64,000 nucleotides of DNA from Ulota crispa (GCA_963920765.1 OY987246.1:2048501-2112500), one strand, 5' to 3'. Positions 52,447-63,897 are shown, counted from the first letter of the stretch. Program-made: numbers and translations. The notes: generated by a model not told the origin, from the letters alone.

Positions 52447-53312
52447 TTCAACCTTTTAAGGTCTGTGCATCCAAAATGTGGATGCACCTTGGTCAATCTT
52501 GATTGTAACTTTCAAAATATCAATTTTTGGTACATGGTTCAAACTAATAAAATGAAGCTTGACAAGTTTTCTTTCTATTCCATATAATTTCTTTGAAAAA
52601 TGCCATAACTTGGAAGAGTTATTGCCATTGAAAGCTCCAAATGTTAGAGTCCAAATAACACAATATGGTGTGTTTTTCATTCATATTTTCAATTTATAAA
52701 TACATTTTTATTTTAAACTAGAAAACTATGTTTTTCATCCTACCATTCTTTTATGGTAGAAATTACAATTTTTTTAAGTTTACATTCTAAATGATATGAT
52801 TTTATTTCCACATTTAGCTTTAAAAAATCACAATATTTGAAATTTTCATCAAATTTGTTAAAAAAAAATAGCATAAGTAGAAATTGAATGTGTCTTCTAG
52901 CAAAAAGTATCAATAATGTTATACATTAATCAAATATAAGGATAAACTTGGTTTGATAGTCAAATCTGATTTTAAATTTTTGGTTTTGGCTGATTTGGGT
53001 GTAAAAAGTAAAATAACCAATTGAACTTTTTTCACACTAATCTATAATGCTACTTGTACCTCTTGCAAAAAGTTCAAGCAATTTGGATTTTTTTTGCTAT
53101 TTTAACTTATTTTTGTTCATTTTTTGAAAAGAAAATAATAACAATTACAAATTTTCATGAAACAAACTGAAATTTCTTGCAATGATATATCATCCATAGT
53201 TTCAAGCACCAAAAACATAAAATTGTTGTTTGAACACACTTTAAAAGGTAAAATTTAGCTTAGACATGAAGTTTGACCATTTCAAAATGGATCACGTCCT
53301 TTAGGGGGTTAA
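52447..53312. mobile_element. Probable TTAA element, left end decayed
   Basis: Clear right end CGTCCTTTAGGGGGTTAA; the left end is probably TTCAACCTTTTAAGG near 52448. Very AT-rich, non-coding. Single copy in the window. Confidence 0.4.
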
Positions 53313-53723
53313 GGGTTAATCTTCAAATTGGGTTAGTTTTTTATCCATTTCTTTTTATTTCCTTTTTACCGGGTAGCGAAAGTACCTCTTTCACTAGGTA
53401 ACTAGAATTTGAGCAGGTAGTGAACCAATCTGCACAAATCATCTTGACAGTACTGAAGACTGACCGCTGAAATTCTCCATCAGCAAAAGCTCCACTTCCA
53501 ACATCTTTTTGCATATTCAGCCAGTCACAACAAAATGGGTGCTTGACCTGAACAGCCTCTGGAGTGTAGGACACGTTCGTAGGTTTTAAAGAATGTTTGC
53601 AAGCGTTGGGGCACAAGTAACCCTCTGTCAAGTTTTTGCATACCAAATGACCATGATGTTGATTTTAGGAATAGTCCTCCTAAGAGTGCTGAGGGCTATT
53701 GTAGAGTTGGGAGTTTGGGACTT
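53313..53723 (-). other. Unassigned sequence with a 101-codon Cys-containing frame
   Basis: The minus-strand frame 53646-53341 reads with several Cys and few low-complexity stretches (HPFCCDWLNMQKDVGSGAF). It is the least repetitive frame in the AT-rich part, but I recognise no family and no splice context. It may be a captured exon or chance. Confidence 0.25.
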
Positions 53724-53732
53724 GGGAAACAA

Positions 53733-54143
53733 GGCGATTGATATGTCTACCACACCCTTTCAGCTATTCTATCACACCCAGGTATAAATTTTAGATTTTT
53801 ATCACTAAATAGTTGAATTTGAGAATTTGGAATCCAGATTTGGACTTAGAGATCTTGATTTTGTCTAAAACCATAAAAAAAAAATTGTAATTGAACAACA
53901 CCCAATGAAAAAGCTTAGCTCAAGGGAAAATAATTACTTTTACTTTTGTTTATAAAAAAAGATAAGCTTTTTCATCAGGTGTTGTTCAATTAAATTCTTT
54001 TTATGATTCTCTACCAAATCATAGTCCCGAAGTCCAAATTTGAATTCCAAATTCTCAAATTCAGCTTTTTGATGGTAGAAATCTAAAATTTACCCCGGGT
54101 GTGGTAGAATAGCTGAAAGGGTGTGGTAGACACATCAATCCCC
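53733..54143. mobile_element. L-family element L7 with 9-bp target duplication
   Basis: Long inverted arms: left GGCGATTGATATGTCTACCA, right TGGTAGACACATCAATCCCC; arms extend through ACCCTTTCAGCTATTCTA to AGCTTTTTCAT. Flanking GGGAAACAA at 53724-53732 and 54144-54152 is a perfect 9-bp duplication. 411 bp. The interior resembles L5 and L6. Confidence 0.85.
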
Positions 54144-54184
54144 GGGAAACAATTAGTTTGTAAAAGTATTATATCCATTAGAAA

Positions 54185-54519
54185 CTAACCCTGAAAAGGA
54201 CATTTGCGGTCCTTGTGGGGGCAGCCCTAAGAATAAGAAACAAATGTGGAGGTTTGGCATGAATGCATCATCAATCACAACTACAAAAACAACCACATGG
54301 GAAGTTGGTCTGAAACTTGGGCAAGAATGAGATTCTTTAGAAAAGCTTACGTTCTCATTGCAAGCAAGCATGGACAAATTCAATGTTACAAATAAATGCA
54401 AAAGATGACTAGCTTTGAGTCATGTTGCCTAGATTACCACCACTGAGTTGCACTCTTGCACAAAGAAATATTGTGTGAACACCAAGGTCTTAGAGCTAAG
54501 TATGTCCTTTAAGGATTAA
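54185..54519 (+). mobile_element. TTAA element, unassigned, 335 bp
   Basis: Left CTAACCCTGAAAAGGACA, right TGTCCTTTAAGGATTAA. Ends are inverted; TTAA is decayed on the left. Non-coding. Confidence 0.6.
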
Positions 54520-55486
54520 CAACAAAATTGTCAATTACATCTCAATCACTTTGATTTGTATATACAAGAAATCAACCATGCACATGTAAAAAGTTATTAA
54601 TTTATGAAGCTAATAAGTATTGTAGACTTACCACTATTAAAAATTTATGAGTGCATGGTTGTTGAATTTTGAGGTTAATAGGTGTTGCACATCCGCAACC
54701 ATGAGAATAATCATGGATTTTGTAATTCTTCAAATATAAGATTGATAAGCATTGCACTAGTTCATCTAATTGTGTTATACTTTAGCATTTTTGTTGGGGT
54801 GAAATGTTTAAAAATTTCCAAATGTGCTCCAACACTGAAACTCTTGGTCCGTAAGGGTCGAAGGATGACTTGAATTATAAATCTATTTGTCGGGGAGACA
54901 AACTTTAAGACTGTGTCAATATCGACTTTTGGAGAAGCCATTGTTGTTAACCCCTTTACACACATGTGAATGAAAAACTATAGCGTATTCCAAGATACAT
55001 GCAATAGTCTCCGTTTCAGTGACCCAGATTTGATGTTTATAATTATCTCAAGTGGCTATAATCACTGCTGAAATGGACTTAAAATATATATAACTCCAAA
55101 TAGTACTAGCTAGCGTCCTATGTGACCAATGAGTGATTTCAACAGCTTACATTAAGAGCTGCTCAAAATAGAATGAACACATTCAAGTATGCTTAGGAAG
55201 GAAAAAAAATTGTCTCTTCTTCAACTATCTCTTTTAACTATTTGATTAGTTTAGTCATTGAATGCTTCATGATTTTATGCAAAGTTCTCAATCAAATCAT
55301 GTGTAAGAAATAAACTTGCAAAATGAAGATCTTGGTCCAAAATCTCTTAGGCCATAATGTGTGTTTCATCCTCCCGAGCTCTTGTAAGAGTTACCACTTT
55401 GATATTCACGTTTATTGTAGCAATACATAAGCAATGACAAGAACGTCAAATAATATAAATTTTAAAAAAGAACATTGATATGTGTA
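54520..55486. other. AT-rich intergenic DNA, one orphan TTAA terminus
   Basis: TTAACCCCTTTACACACA at 54947 looks like a single terminus without a partner. No gene. Confidence 0.4.
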
Positions 55487-56115
55487 CAGTCGTGTACAGT
55501 AAACATATGAATTTTTTTGCAGGAAAACTAGAGCTAAAAATTTAGGAACTTCCGGAGGACATAATTTTCTCAAAAATTGTCCGTTTTTGAAACCAAAAAT
55601 TGCGTTGGAATCCCATTAAACCTTGGTACTACATGATTTGATAAAAACAAAACTGAAATTTTACAAATGATAAAAAAAGTTTGGCTACTTCCTATATGGT
55701 ATTTACCATCTAGTACTTCCACCTCTTGTCGAAATCACAGCTTGAATTGATTGGCATACTTGCAATAAGAGTTTGTAATTGCTCAATGGATACCTCATCC
55801 CATACTCTTTGAATGATGTGTATCATTTCTTGCTTGTTCTTTGGCAGTTGGTGGTGGCGTAGCCCAATCAAATTCAAGTGATGATTTTGGCAAGAGGTGG
55901 AAGTACACTATATAGGAAGTAGCCCATTTTTTTTTTATCAATTATAAAATTTCAGGCTTTTTTTACCAAATCATGTAGTACCCTTCAATAATATTCCAAC
56001 ACAATTTTTGGTTTCAAATACGGACAACTTCTGAAGAAGTTATGGCCTCCAGAAGTTCCTGAATTGTTTAAATAGTTTTCCTGCAAAAAATTTGTATGTT
56101 TATTGTACGTGACTT
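55487..56115 (-). mobile_element. Tc1/mariner-type relic with long inverted repeats
   Basis: Left end follows TA: CAGTCGTGTACAGTAAACAT; the right end is its inverse (ATGTTTATTGTACGTGACTT). Arms of over 200 bp pair through CTTCCTATAT and CACCTCTTG. Between them lies the end of a Tc1-type transposase. Flank TA on the left, TG on the right. Confidence 0.8.
55703..55887 (-). pseudogene. Tc1-type transposase, C-terminal fragment, frameshifted
   Basis: The minus strand reads LNLIGLRHHQLPKNKQEM, then RVWDEVSIEQLQTLIASMP, then after a frameshift near 55750 QAVISTRGGST and a stop. This is the C-terminal signature of Tc1-family (DD34E) transposases: the region after the N-P-I-E motif (here N-L-I-G), the W-D-x-(I/V) helix, SMPxR, and QAVIxARGGxTxY. 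The catalytic domain is missing; only about 60 codons remain, so it is inactive. Confidence 0.8.
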
Positions 56116-56168
56116 TGCATTGGCTCTTTGTTATATGTAATGTACATTAGGGGTGTCAAATTGACCAA

Positions 56169-56568
56169 TCAGTAGCCAGCCTCCCTCCACCATCCCTTGC
56201 TCTTTCCTCCTCTCCATATCCAAACTCAATTTATTGCACATACGTAGATGTGGGGTCAAGGTGAAAATGCTTTGATTTTTCACTTACCAACAAATGTAAG
56301 ATTATCAATATTTATCATTTTTAAACTAAATTTGGGAATTTGAATTCATTTGAATTCAAAAATCTTGAATTAATTTAGAACCACAAAGAAAGATACAACC
56401 AAAAAATGTCCACAATAAGAGACAAATTATGACTTTAAACCTGGTTTATTAAAAATTTGAGACTTGCCACCTTGACCCCACATGGACGTATCATGTGCAA
56501 TAAACTAGGTGGGGAGGGTGGAGATGAAAGAGCAAGGAGGGTGGAGGGAGGGTTGGTTGCTAAGGTAA
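56169..56568. mobile_element. L-family element, copy L6 (long inverted arms)
   Basis: Left arm CAGCCTCCCTCCACCATCCC ... TTGCACATACGTAGATGTGG; right arm is the inverse, CCACATGGACGTATCATGTG ... GGGTGGAGGGAGGGTTGG. Arms of over 100 bp, AT-rich core of the L type. About 400 bp, non-coding. Confidence 0.8.
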
Positions 56569-56900
56569 GAGGTTCATAAACCGACCATCTAAGAGCTGAA
56601 ACTAAATTTTGGGGAGGTGAAACTTCTTGAAATATTTTTCAATAAATTTTCCTTGAAAGATAAGAGGAATTGGCATCTAACTTCAAGTTATTTTGTATAT
56701 TTAAGAGCAATGTGGAACTAGTTATGAAATTTTGAAGTGGAAAGGTCATAGTGCTCTAAAATGGATCACTTCCTCAAATGTACGTTCACTGTAGAGTACA
56801 TTTTTGAAAGGTTATGAATAAGGACATGTACCGGTGGAGTTCGTTTAGGGAGGTGAGCAATATTAGTGCCCTAACGGAGTTCAAGCTCCTACCTTAATTG
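56565..56900. mobile_element. AAGGTA TIR element beside L6
   Basis: Left TAAGGTAAGAGGTTCATAAA, right GTTCAAGCTCCTACCTTA. It contains a second inner terminus AAGGTCATAGTGCTCTAAAA at about 56743, related to 39003-39155, so it may be composite. Confidence 0.5.
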
Positions 56901-56968
56901 GTAGATTTGACCCCATGTGTACATACTACAAAAATAAGGTGTACATATATACAGTATATCAATCGCTT

Positions 56969-57895
56969 AACCCCTCAAGATCCAAACCCTTTTTTTAGTG
57001 AAAATCACTAAAAACTCACTTTTGGAGGAATGAATAGGAAGGTAGGAAAAAAAGTTTCTTTCAAAAATCCAACCGTAGGATCCTATGGGAGGTACTTGTG
57101 GGAAAAAATTAGCTCATTCTAGATATAGAGGAGTGAGATATTGACATCTAAAGTGAAAAAACAATTTTCCCCCTTAATGGCCAAAAATTTCAAAAGCCTT
57201 TGATTGCTCCTATATCAAAAAAAAATGCTTTACACAAAGTTGAGGTTTGTTTTTTCCACGTAAAAGACCAAGTTAGGTATGTGTGGGAGAATGTTCAAAT
57301 GAATTAGAGGTGTGAAACATACTTTGTAAATTCTTCCTATGCTGTAAGGCCATAAAATTTGCAAATACACTAGGCAAAACTGGAGGATATATGTAGAATT
57401 CAGAAATGTGAATTACTTTGATCCAAATGTTGAAAACCAAGGAATCTTAGTCTACTACAACTTGGCAAAAGAAAAGTAAAAAAAAAGGAACTAAAACACC
57501 AAATTTTACAAAGGGCAGAAGGAGTTCAGGTTTGGGAGTTCCATATCCACCTGCAAACTAAAACTTCTCACTCATCAATCAAAATTGAATGATTCAAAGC
57601 TTCCCATATACACAAAAATCTAAAGAACCAATTTTAGAGTTTTATTTTTTTAAATGGAAGTTTAAAAAAAAAAATTTGGGTTGCCCAGACTGCCCGCCTT
57701 CCTTGTTGTTTAGAAATTCATGCATAACTTCTTTGATAAATGTCAGAATGAAGAAAAATTTAAATGTGCATATACATCTTTGCATTCCCCACCATCCTCA
57801 AAAGTTCCAAATTTTTTATAAAAATTAATTTAGTCATAGGTACATGCCCGAGGTCCAATTGTTCCCGAGGGGACACTTGGGCCATTAGGGGTTAA
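56969..57895 (+). mobile_element. TTAA element, family E copy 4
   Basis: TTAACCCCTCAAGATCCAAA at the left, TTGGGCCATTAGGGGTTAA at the right; 927 bp, aligned with 23057 and 25096 along its length. Confidence 0.85.
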
Positions 57896-58301
57896 AATAC
57901 CAAGTTTTGCTAAATTTAACGGCGTTTGTGAACACTAATTAGTACAAGGCATCTGTACACATTGTCTCTGATTTGTTGATAAATTCTTGAAAGAGCAAGG
58001 AAACAAGAGACAAGAGGATTGTGGATATAATGCGCTGTAACTTACCAGGAATCCAGTACAATATTTGAATTCCATGCATGTCAGATGGCTCAATTTCCTA
58101 CTAAGTTATAATCTCCTTTGGAACTTTCTTGCATTCTTAGGTTGGCATCAGGGTTTTTTTTTTTCATTTTACTAGGGTAGAGCGACCCACGCCCAACCGT
58201 GCAAGCACGTAAGTAGGAAAAAATGGACAGAATTGGATAGAACCATTCATCCATAAACTATACTAACATCACTAAATTTTATCCAAATTTTGACAACTTT
58301 G
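57896..58301. other. Intergenic DNA, nothing recognised
   Basis: About 400 bp with no gene or bounded element. Confidence 0.45.
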
Positions 58302-58566
58302 ATGTTTATTTCTTGTTTTTTGGCAACATAGCAATTTTGGGCAGCTCACTACAAATGGAATTTTTATTTTTTTTCTTTAAAAATTTCACACATGATGTAC
58401 CCAAGAAGTAGCTTTATGGTCGAGCAATTTTCATAACTTTTGACTACATGGCTCAAAAGATATTGCATGATATGTTGTTTTCTTTTTCCGGGGGGGGGGG
58501 CAATTTGGGCAGCTCCTAAAACTTCTTTAACATTATATTTTTTATGACTTTTTTTGAAATTGGTTC

Positions 58567-58598
<32 letters not shown>

Positions 58599-59055
58599 CT
58601 TGAGAAGCTTTGAATCATTCTAGTTTTATTTATGAGATGAAAGTTATGCAGAGTTATGTTTTGTAAGTAGGTATGGAGTCTCTCTAAAACCATACCTACC
58701 CACAAACTAAAACTCTTCATAACTTTCATCTCATAAATCAAAATGGAATGATTCAAAGCTTCTCACATATACATATATATCTAAAGAACCAATTTCAAAA
58801 AAAAATCAAAAATATGTAATTTTTAAAGAAGTTTTAGGAGCTGCTTGGACTACCCCCAAACAAAGAAAACAACATATCATGCAATATCTTTTGAACCATG
58901 TAGTCAAAAGTTATGAAATTGCTTGACCATAAAGCTACTCTTTGGGCGCATCATGTGTGAAAATTTCAAAGAAAAAAAATAAAAACTCCATTTGCAATGA
59001 GCTACCTAAAATCGCTATGTTGCCAAGAAATAGTGCTTGGGCCTTGAGGGGTTAA
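58302..59055. mobile_element. TTAA element, family H copy 3 (foldback)
   Basis: Clear right end GCTTGGGCCTTGAGGGGTTAA region; the left end is decayed near 58302. Arms pair (GGCAACATAGCAATTTTGGG with the CGCTATGTTGCC side). Contains a (TA)n run (58571-58598) and a G10 tract (58491-58500). Confidence 0.7.
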
Positions 59056-59179
59056 GGAGGAATTTGGGGATTTCATCCATTTTTCCAATGAAAACATTGC
59101 CATGGTAACTAATGACAATTTGAGGTAACAAACCCATTACATTATTATCACAATTGAGCTTGCAAAGCAACTGTCAAAG

Positions 59180-59599
59180 CACAACCACCTAATCCAAAGA
59201 ATTTTTGTAGCTTCAAATTTTGACCAAAAATCATTATGAAAGAAAGAAAATTCAACATTGAATGAATTTTTTTTTTTACAACAAAGACGTTCCAAGTGAA
59301 ATTAGTCCAAAAGCACTTTCAGATTTTTTTAGATGAAAAATTTCAATATAAGGGCCCTTATTGCCCAAGGGAAATTTTCACTTTTTTCTCAACTTAATAC
59401 CCATCTTTTCAATGTGGCAACTTGTCATAGGCTCCATGACATTATTTAGGACACTATTCATAACGCAAAAGGTATAGGTGCAGTTTAGATTCCATCTAAT
59501 ACAATTAGAATAATCAATTCTATTCCTTCAACAAGGTTTCAAATTTTCTTGAATTTTTTTGAGCACCCAACTTGGGTGCCTTGGGCATTTAGGGGTCAA
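59180..59599 (-). mobile_element. TTAA element, family G copy 3 (inverted, partial)
   Basis: Homologous in reverse to 45793-46330 (TTGTCATAGGCTCCATGACA, CAAAAGCACTTT) and ends GCCTTGGGCATTTAGGGGTC then AA at 59599. Left end not found. Confidence 0.6.
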
Positions 59600-59689
59600 A
59601 ACCTATGTACACGTTTATAGGTGTAATTTGATATTTTGACAAGAGGAATTTAGGCTCACAGCTCATGGGTCCCCGCTCACAATTTAGCA

Positions 59690-60680
59690 TTCCTCTCTAA
59701 GAAGATTAAGGTGGAAGCACCCATGTCCAATAACGCCCCATTCCCAACTAGTAGGGGGTGCTATTTCCACCATGAGCAAGGATAGGTGCTTTGGAATGTG
59801 TTTTTCTGACTTTTTCAAGGTTGGTGCTACTTAACCCCTATATGCCCAAGGCACCACATTTTGGTGCCGACAACATTTTGAAGTTCAATAAAATTTAACT
59901 AAGCTACTATTTTTAGTATTTAGTATTTCAATATTATTCTTTTTGAAGTCTAGTTTTAACTTCAAAAGCCCGATTTTGAAAATTATTAATTGTGAATTTT
60001 CTATTCAAGATTTTGTGCAAGGGTGTCCATTACAATCTTGACTTTTTTAGTGTTGAGAGCTCATGAAAATGAGCCTCAAATACACTAGATCTTGGAGAAA
60101 AATTCACACTAGAAATTCATTTTAAAACTTTGTAAAAGAGATTTTGAAAAACCGTAAATGGATCGGAGTTATGTATAGTATGCCCTTTGACCTCATATTT
60201 TTTTGGTGACCAAGATTTTAGATTTGACATGTGAAAAGAGGATTGAAAGGCCTAAAGTCATTTTTGCAGTTTTAACACCCTCTTGATTAAACATTATAAT
60301 CTTTCAATCCATAAATGGTACTGTTATGTTTTCTTTTCCTATGTGATATTTAACATATCTACTTTGAATTTGTATGGTTACAATTTACAAAAAGTTCATA
60401 CAACTTATCAAAATATTGGCTTTTTGTTCAATTTAGAGCAAATTCCTGAAAGCTCAAAAAAGGCCTTGGGCATTTAGGGGTTAAGTCATGCCACGTGTCC
60501 CAAGGTGAGGTAAGAAGCAATGAGCTGAAAGTAGATTGGCTAGTATTGGAATTGCATACATCTAGACATTGGCAATGAATGTGTAACACTTTTTGACTCC
60601 CAAAATTCATAGTAATTTCAGTTTTGTAAATAAAATTATGAAAAATTTGCAGTCCCAATACTTCTTATCTTCCTACATGG
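59690..60680. repeat. M repeat, copy 1, split by a family C element
   Basis: 59722-59834 and 60481-60680 together match the uninterrupted copy 63580-63890 (GGTGCTATTTCCA / GGTTTGCTATTTCCA; TTAAGTCATG; AAAATTTGCAGTCCCAATA / AAAATTTTGCAATCCCAATA). Class unknown. Confidence 0.7.
59831..60484 (+). mobile_element. TTAA element, family C copy 4, nested in the M repeat
   Basis: TTAACCCCTATATGCCCAAG at the left, CCTTGGGCATTTAGGGGTTAA region at the right; 654 bp. The empty counterpart of this site lies at 63692-63695. Confidence 0.9.
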
Positions 60681-61525
60681 AAAAAATATTTTTTACCTCA
60701 AACTCTTTGTAGTTTTGTGCAGAATCGCTTAAGTTATTGGATATGTGTGCTTCCACCTTATATCATATAACGTGCTTGCCTTTCCGCGCCTAGAGAAGTT
60801 GTATAGTACATAAGTTAAACTTAGTTAATTCTTTCAACATTGAAAAATGTTGCATGAAAGGTGTGACTTGTGATGACACATCTGTCAGTGCATTTGTAAG
60901 AACTGAAAACTGTAAAAAACAGAAATCAACTGGGCACCTTTGCAGGCACTGGGGCCTTTGCAACAGCAGGTTCACAATGCACATGAGGAAAGAGCAAATG
61001 GCTGGTACAGTTGTACTCACACTGGGTCCCATCCCATCCCATCCCATCCCATCCCATCTCTGTGCTGTCCAACTATTGTAAGGGCATGTCAATGTTGAAG
61101 AAAAATCTGTCCTTGTGCATGACAGATTTTGCATCACCAGTTTCGTAGACTTACTCTTATTAGCAATGCTAAATTTTTTATGAATTTTCATATTATAAAT
61201 TCCTCAAAATTGCCAAAAGCACTGAAAACATGGTAAACATTCAACCTCAAATCTCACAATAATAAAAATTTAGGTAAAAGTCTTGCTGCATTTAGCAGCA
61301 CTTGAAAACATTAGTTAGCAGTGGAAGAGCATGTTACAAGGGAGGTGTCAATTTTGACATTTTTTTTTTTTGTCAATTAGGTCACCCTAATTCAAACATT
61401 TTTATTGTCAATTTGGATATGTTTTTGTCAAATTTTGTCAATTTGTACGTTTTAGTCAATTTGAACGTGTCACTATAGACATTTTTTCTTATGCAACAAG
61501 GTCAATGCAAAAGAAGAAACCTAAG
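60681..61525. other. Intergenic DNA with microsatellites
   Basis: Holds (CCCAT)n at about 61027-61056 and a GTCAATTTGGACAT-type degenerate repeat (61355-61490) related to 63898-64000. A 133-codon minus-strand frame (60790-61191) runs through the microsatellite and has no recognised motif. Confidence 0.45.
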
Positions 61526-62030
61526 GGCCATTTCACACTATGGCCAAATGTTGAGGGGTTGTCAAATTTCACAAATGAGGTTGCAAAAAATCAAGACTTT
61601 GGCATCTTGACCCTTTTTCACACTAAAGGTCAAAATCCAAAATTTGTTACCTCAAAATTGCCTAAAGGACATCATTTTTTAGCCAAAACAATATCCTCTA
61701 AAAAAATTAGGGTCAATCAAAAATAGAAACCCAAACAACTTTTTTCATAAGATAATAAAAAAACAACAATATTTGAGCAGTTAGAAGGCTTGGATTTTGA
61801 GTTTGGCCTCTCGAGGATTCACACTATGACTGTTTAAGTTGAGAGATTATGAAAACTCATTGCCAAGAGTTTGGACCTTATTCTTTGAAAAATTCACATT
61901 AAATCTGGCATAAGGTTTCAAAAAATATATTTTATTACTTATTTTTAGACCATTTCTTTAACCTCTCAACAAATTTTAACCACTCAATCCCATGACCTCT
62001 CGACTTGATCACCCGTAATGCGAAGCAAGC
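61526..62030. mobile_element. O-family repeat, copy 2
   Basis: Left GGGCCATTTCACACTATGGC, right CCTCTCGACTTGATCACCCG then TAATGCGAAGC, imperfectly inverted (CACTATGGCC ... GAGAGG). Homologous to 38548-39004. Non-coding; class unassigned. Confidence 0.55.
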
Positions 62031-62448
62031 TAAGAACGTTCATTGGACACTCAACAAAACGGAGAAAAGTATTTGAATATATTTTTTCCTGGTTTCACAA
62101 GATATCACTTGAACTCATAGTACTTTGACAATTAATCAAATGATAGTGTTTTTGCTAAATTCCGGCCACCTTTATAAACATTGGAGATTTGGACTATGGT
62201 TCATGTTTCTTCATTATTGTTGAGTCTTTATAGGGTTGGAGAGAATTTGGGCTTAACTCACCTGTACTCCTCGCTACTACTTCGGCTATAACTCGAACTT
62301 GACTGGATGCAGCATGCTTTGAATGTTGACCTACCAAAAACCACTCTTTTCTACATCTGGTCTCTTCAATTTCCAATTTGCTTCAACTACAAGGCTAGTC
62401 ATGAATCCAACTATTCGTAATTAATTTGGTTAGCTTTTTGAGTTGTCT
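62031..62448. other. Intergenic DNA, nothing recognised
   Basis: About 420 bp, no gene recognised. Confidence 0.45.
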
Positions 62449-63424
62449 TTAATCCCTAAAGGACCAAGGGGTTGCTTCAAGAAACATTGTCAAAAACTGG
62501 GTTTTCTTGGTACGTTGATCAAAAATAAAAATAGATTTTTTTTATTGAAACTTCAACCATACAAAACTACAGTGAAATATTTATCCAATGTGTGGTGAAA
62601 CTTTCAGACCATTTGACTGAGCAGATTGTAAGATAATAATGTTTGAAGTAAAAAAAACAACTCTTTTTTCATTCCTGCAAAACAAGGTCGGCAAACTTCA
62701 AGCCCTCATGGAGTAGATTTTTTTGCTCTACACAATAATGAGGTTATTGATTATTCATAAGTATATGATATTAGGGTTACTCATGAAAATCTTTTGAAGC
62801 AAATATAGAATCTAGCTTATTCTAAATCACCCTGCAATGCAAGGAGGTTTAGTGAATTGGCTATACACTAGTCATTTTTTCATAATTTCTTATGCAACAA
62901 AGAAGTTTTTTATTTGAACCAAACGATGAAAAGTTAGAGGCAAACATTTGGAGTGTATGTGAAAAAAGTTTCAAGAACTTTGAATTTACCAAATGCAAAG
63001 ATAATAGGGCTTGAAGTGAAAAGAAATTATTTTTTCTTGAAACCGCCTAAACATAGTTGGACATAGTTAAAAAAGTTTGGCCCCTCTTAGAATGTGATTT
63101 GAGAGTTCAAATTTTCTACCTTTTTTGACAATTGAATACCATATTTTATTAATTACATACATGCCAAATTTCAAAAGTTGATGAGAGTTTTAGCATAAGA
63201 TTCCCCAAAGATGCTTGAGCTCCCCAAGCTGCCCAAATTCTTTTGGGTAGCATAACTTTTGAATAGGGCATCCAATTGGGAAAAAAAACTAGATTTCTAC
63301 TTGGGGATACATATCTACATCTTGTGTAACACTTTTGAGAACATCCAATATGAATTGACTTTGTATGACCCTACCCGAGTTCTCAAGTGTTTGTTAAACA
63401 AACTTTTGGCCCTTTAGGGATTTA
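62449..63424 (-). mobile_element. TTAA element, family F copy 3 (inverted)
   Basis: Left TTAATCCCTAAAGGACCAAG, right GGCCCTTTAGGGATTTA (TTAA mutated); 976 bp, reverse orientation relative to 16511 and 42641 (here GAGAGTTTTAGCATAAGATT). Confidence 0.8.
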
Positions 63425-63539
63425 CTTACCTAGTTCATCTTTCACCTAATACATTAAAAAAGATAAAATGCAAGAAATTTAGGTAAATGCATTGCAAATT
63501 TGATGAGCAATAATTGCAACTTAGTAGTGGACTCATGCT

Positions 63540-63897
63540 ACCACTACTAATAGAGCCATACTAAGGTGAGTCCATTCACAACCTTGCCCTAAACCCAACT
63601 TGTAGGGTTTGCTATTTCCAATATCAATCAAGATAATTTATCAATCAAGTCTTGGAATGTGTTCTTCTTTCCTTTGCAAGGTTGGGACCATTTAAGTCAT
63701 GTTGTGTATCCCAAAGTGGTAAACCAGAAAGTAGGAAGTAATGAGCAAAAAATAGTTTGGCTAACATTAGAATTGCATGAGTTTAGAGGTTGGCAATGGG
63801 TTTGAAGCACTTTTAACTCCCAAAATTTGCAATAATTTTAGTTTTGCAAATAAAATCATTAAAATTTTGCAATCCCAATATTTCTTACACTACAAGG
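63540..63897. repeat. M repeat, copy 2 (uninterrupted)
   Basis: Matches the flanks of 59831-60484 across the insertion point (AAGGTTGGGACCATTTAAGT), giving the pre-insertion state of that site. Confidence 0.7.

Noticed and set aside
60790-61191. 133-codon minus-strand frame
   Set aside because: It spans a CCCAT microsatellite, has no family motif and no homologue within the window.
13016-63424. CCCCTAAA motifs as telomere-like (CCCTAAA) repeats
   Set aside because: They occur singly, always beside TTAA and in inverted pairs hundreds of bases apart, never in tandem.
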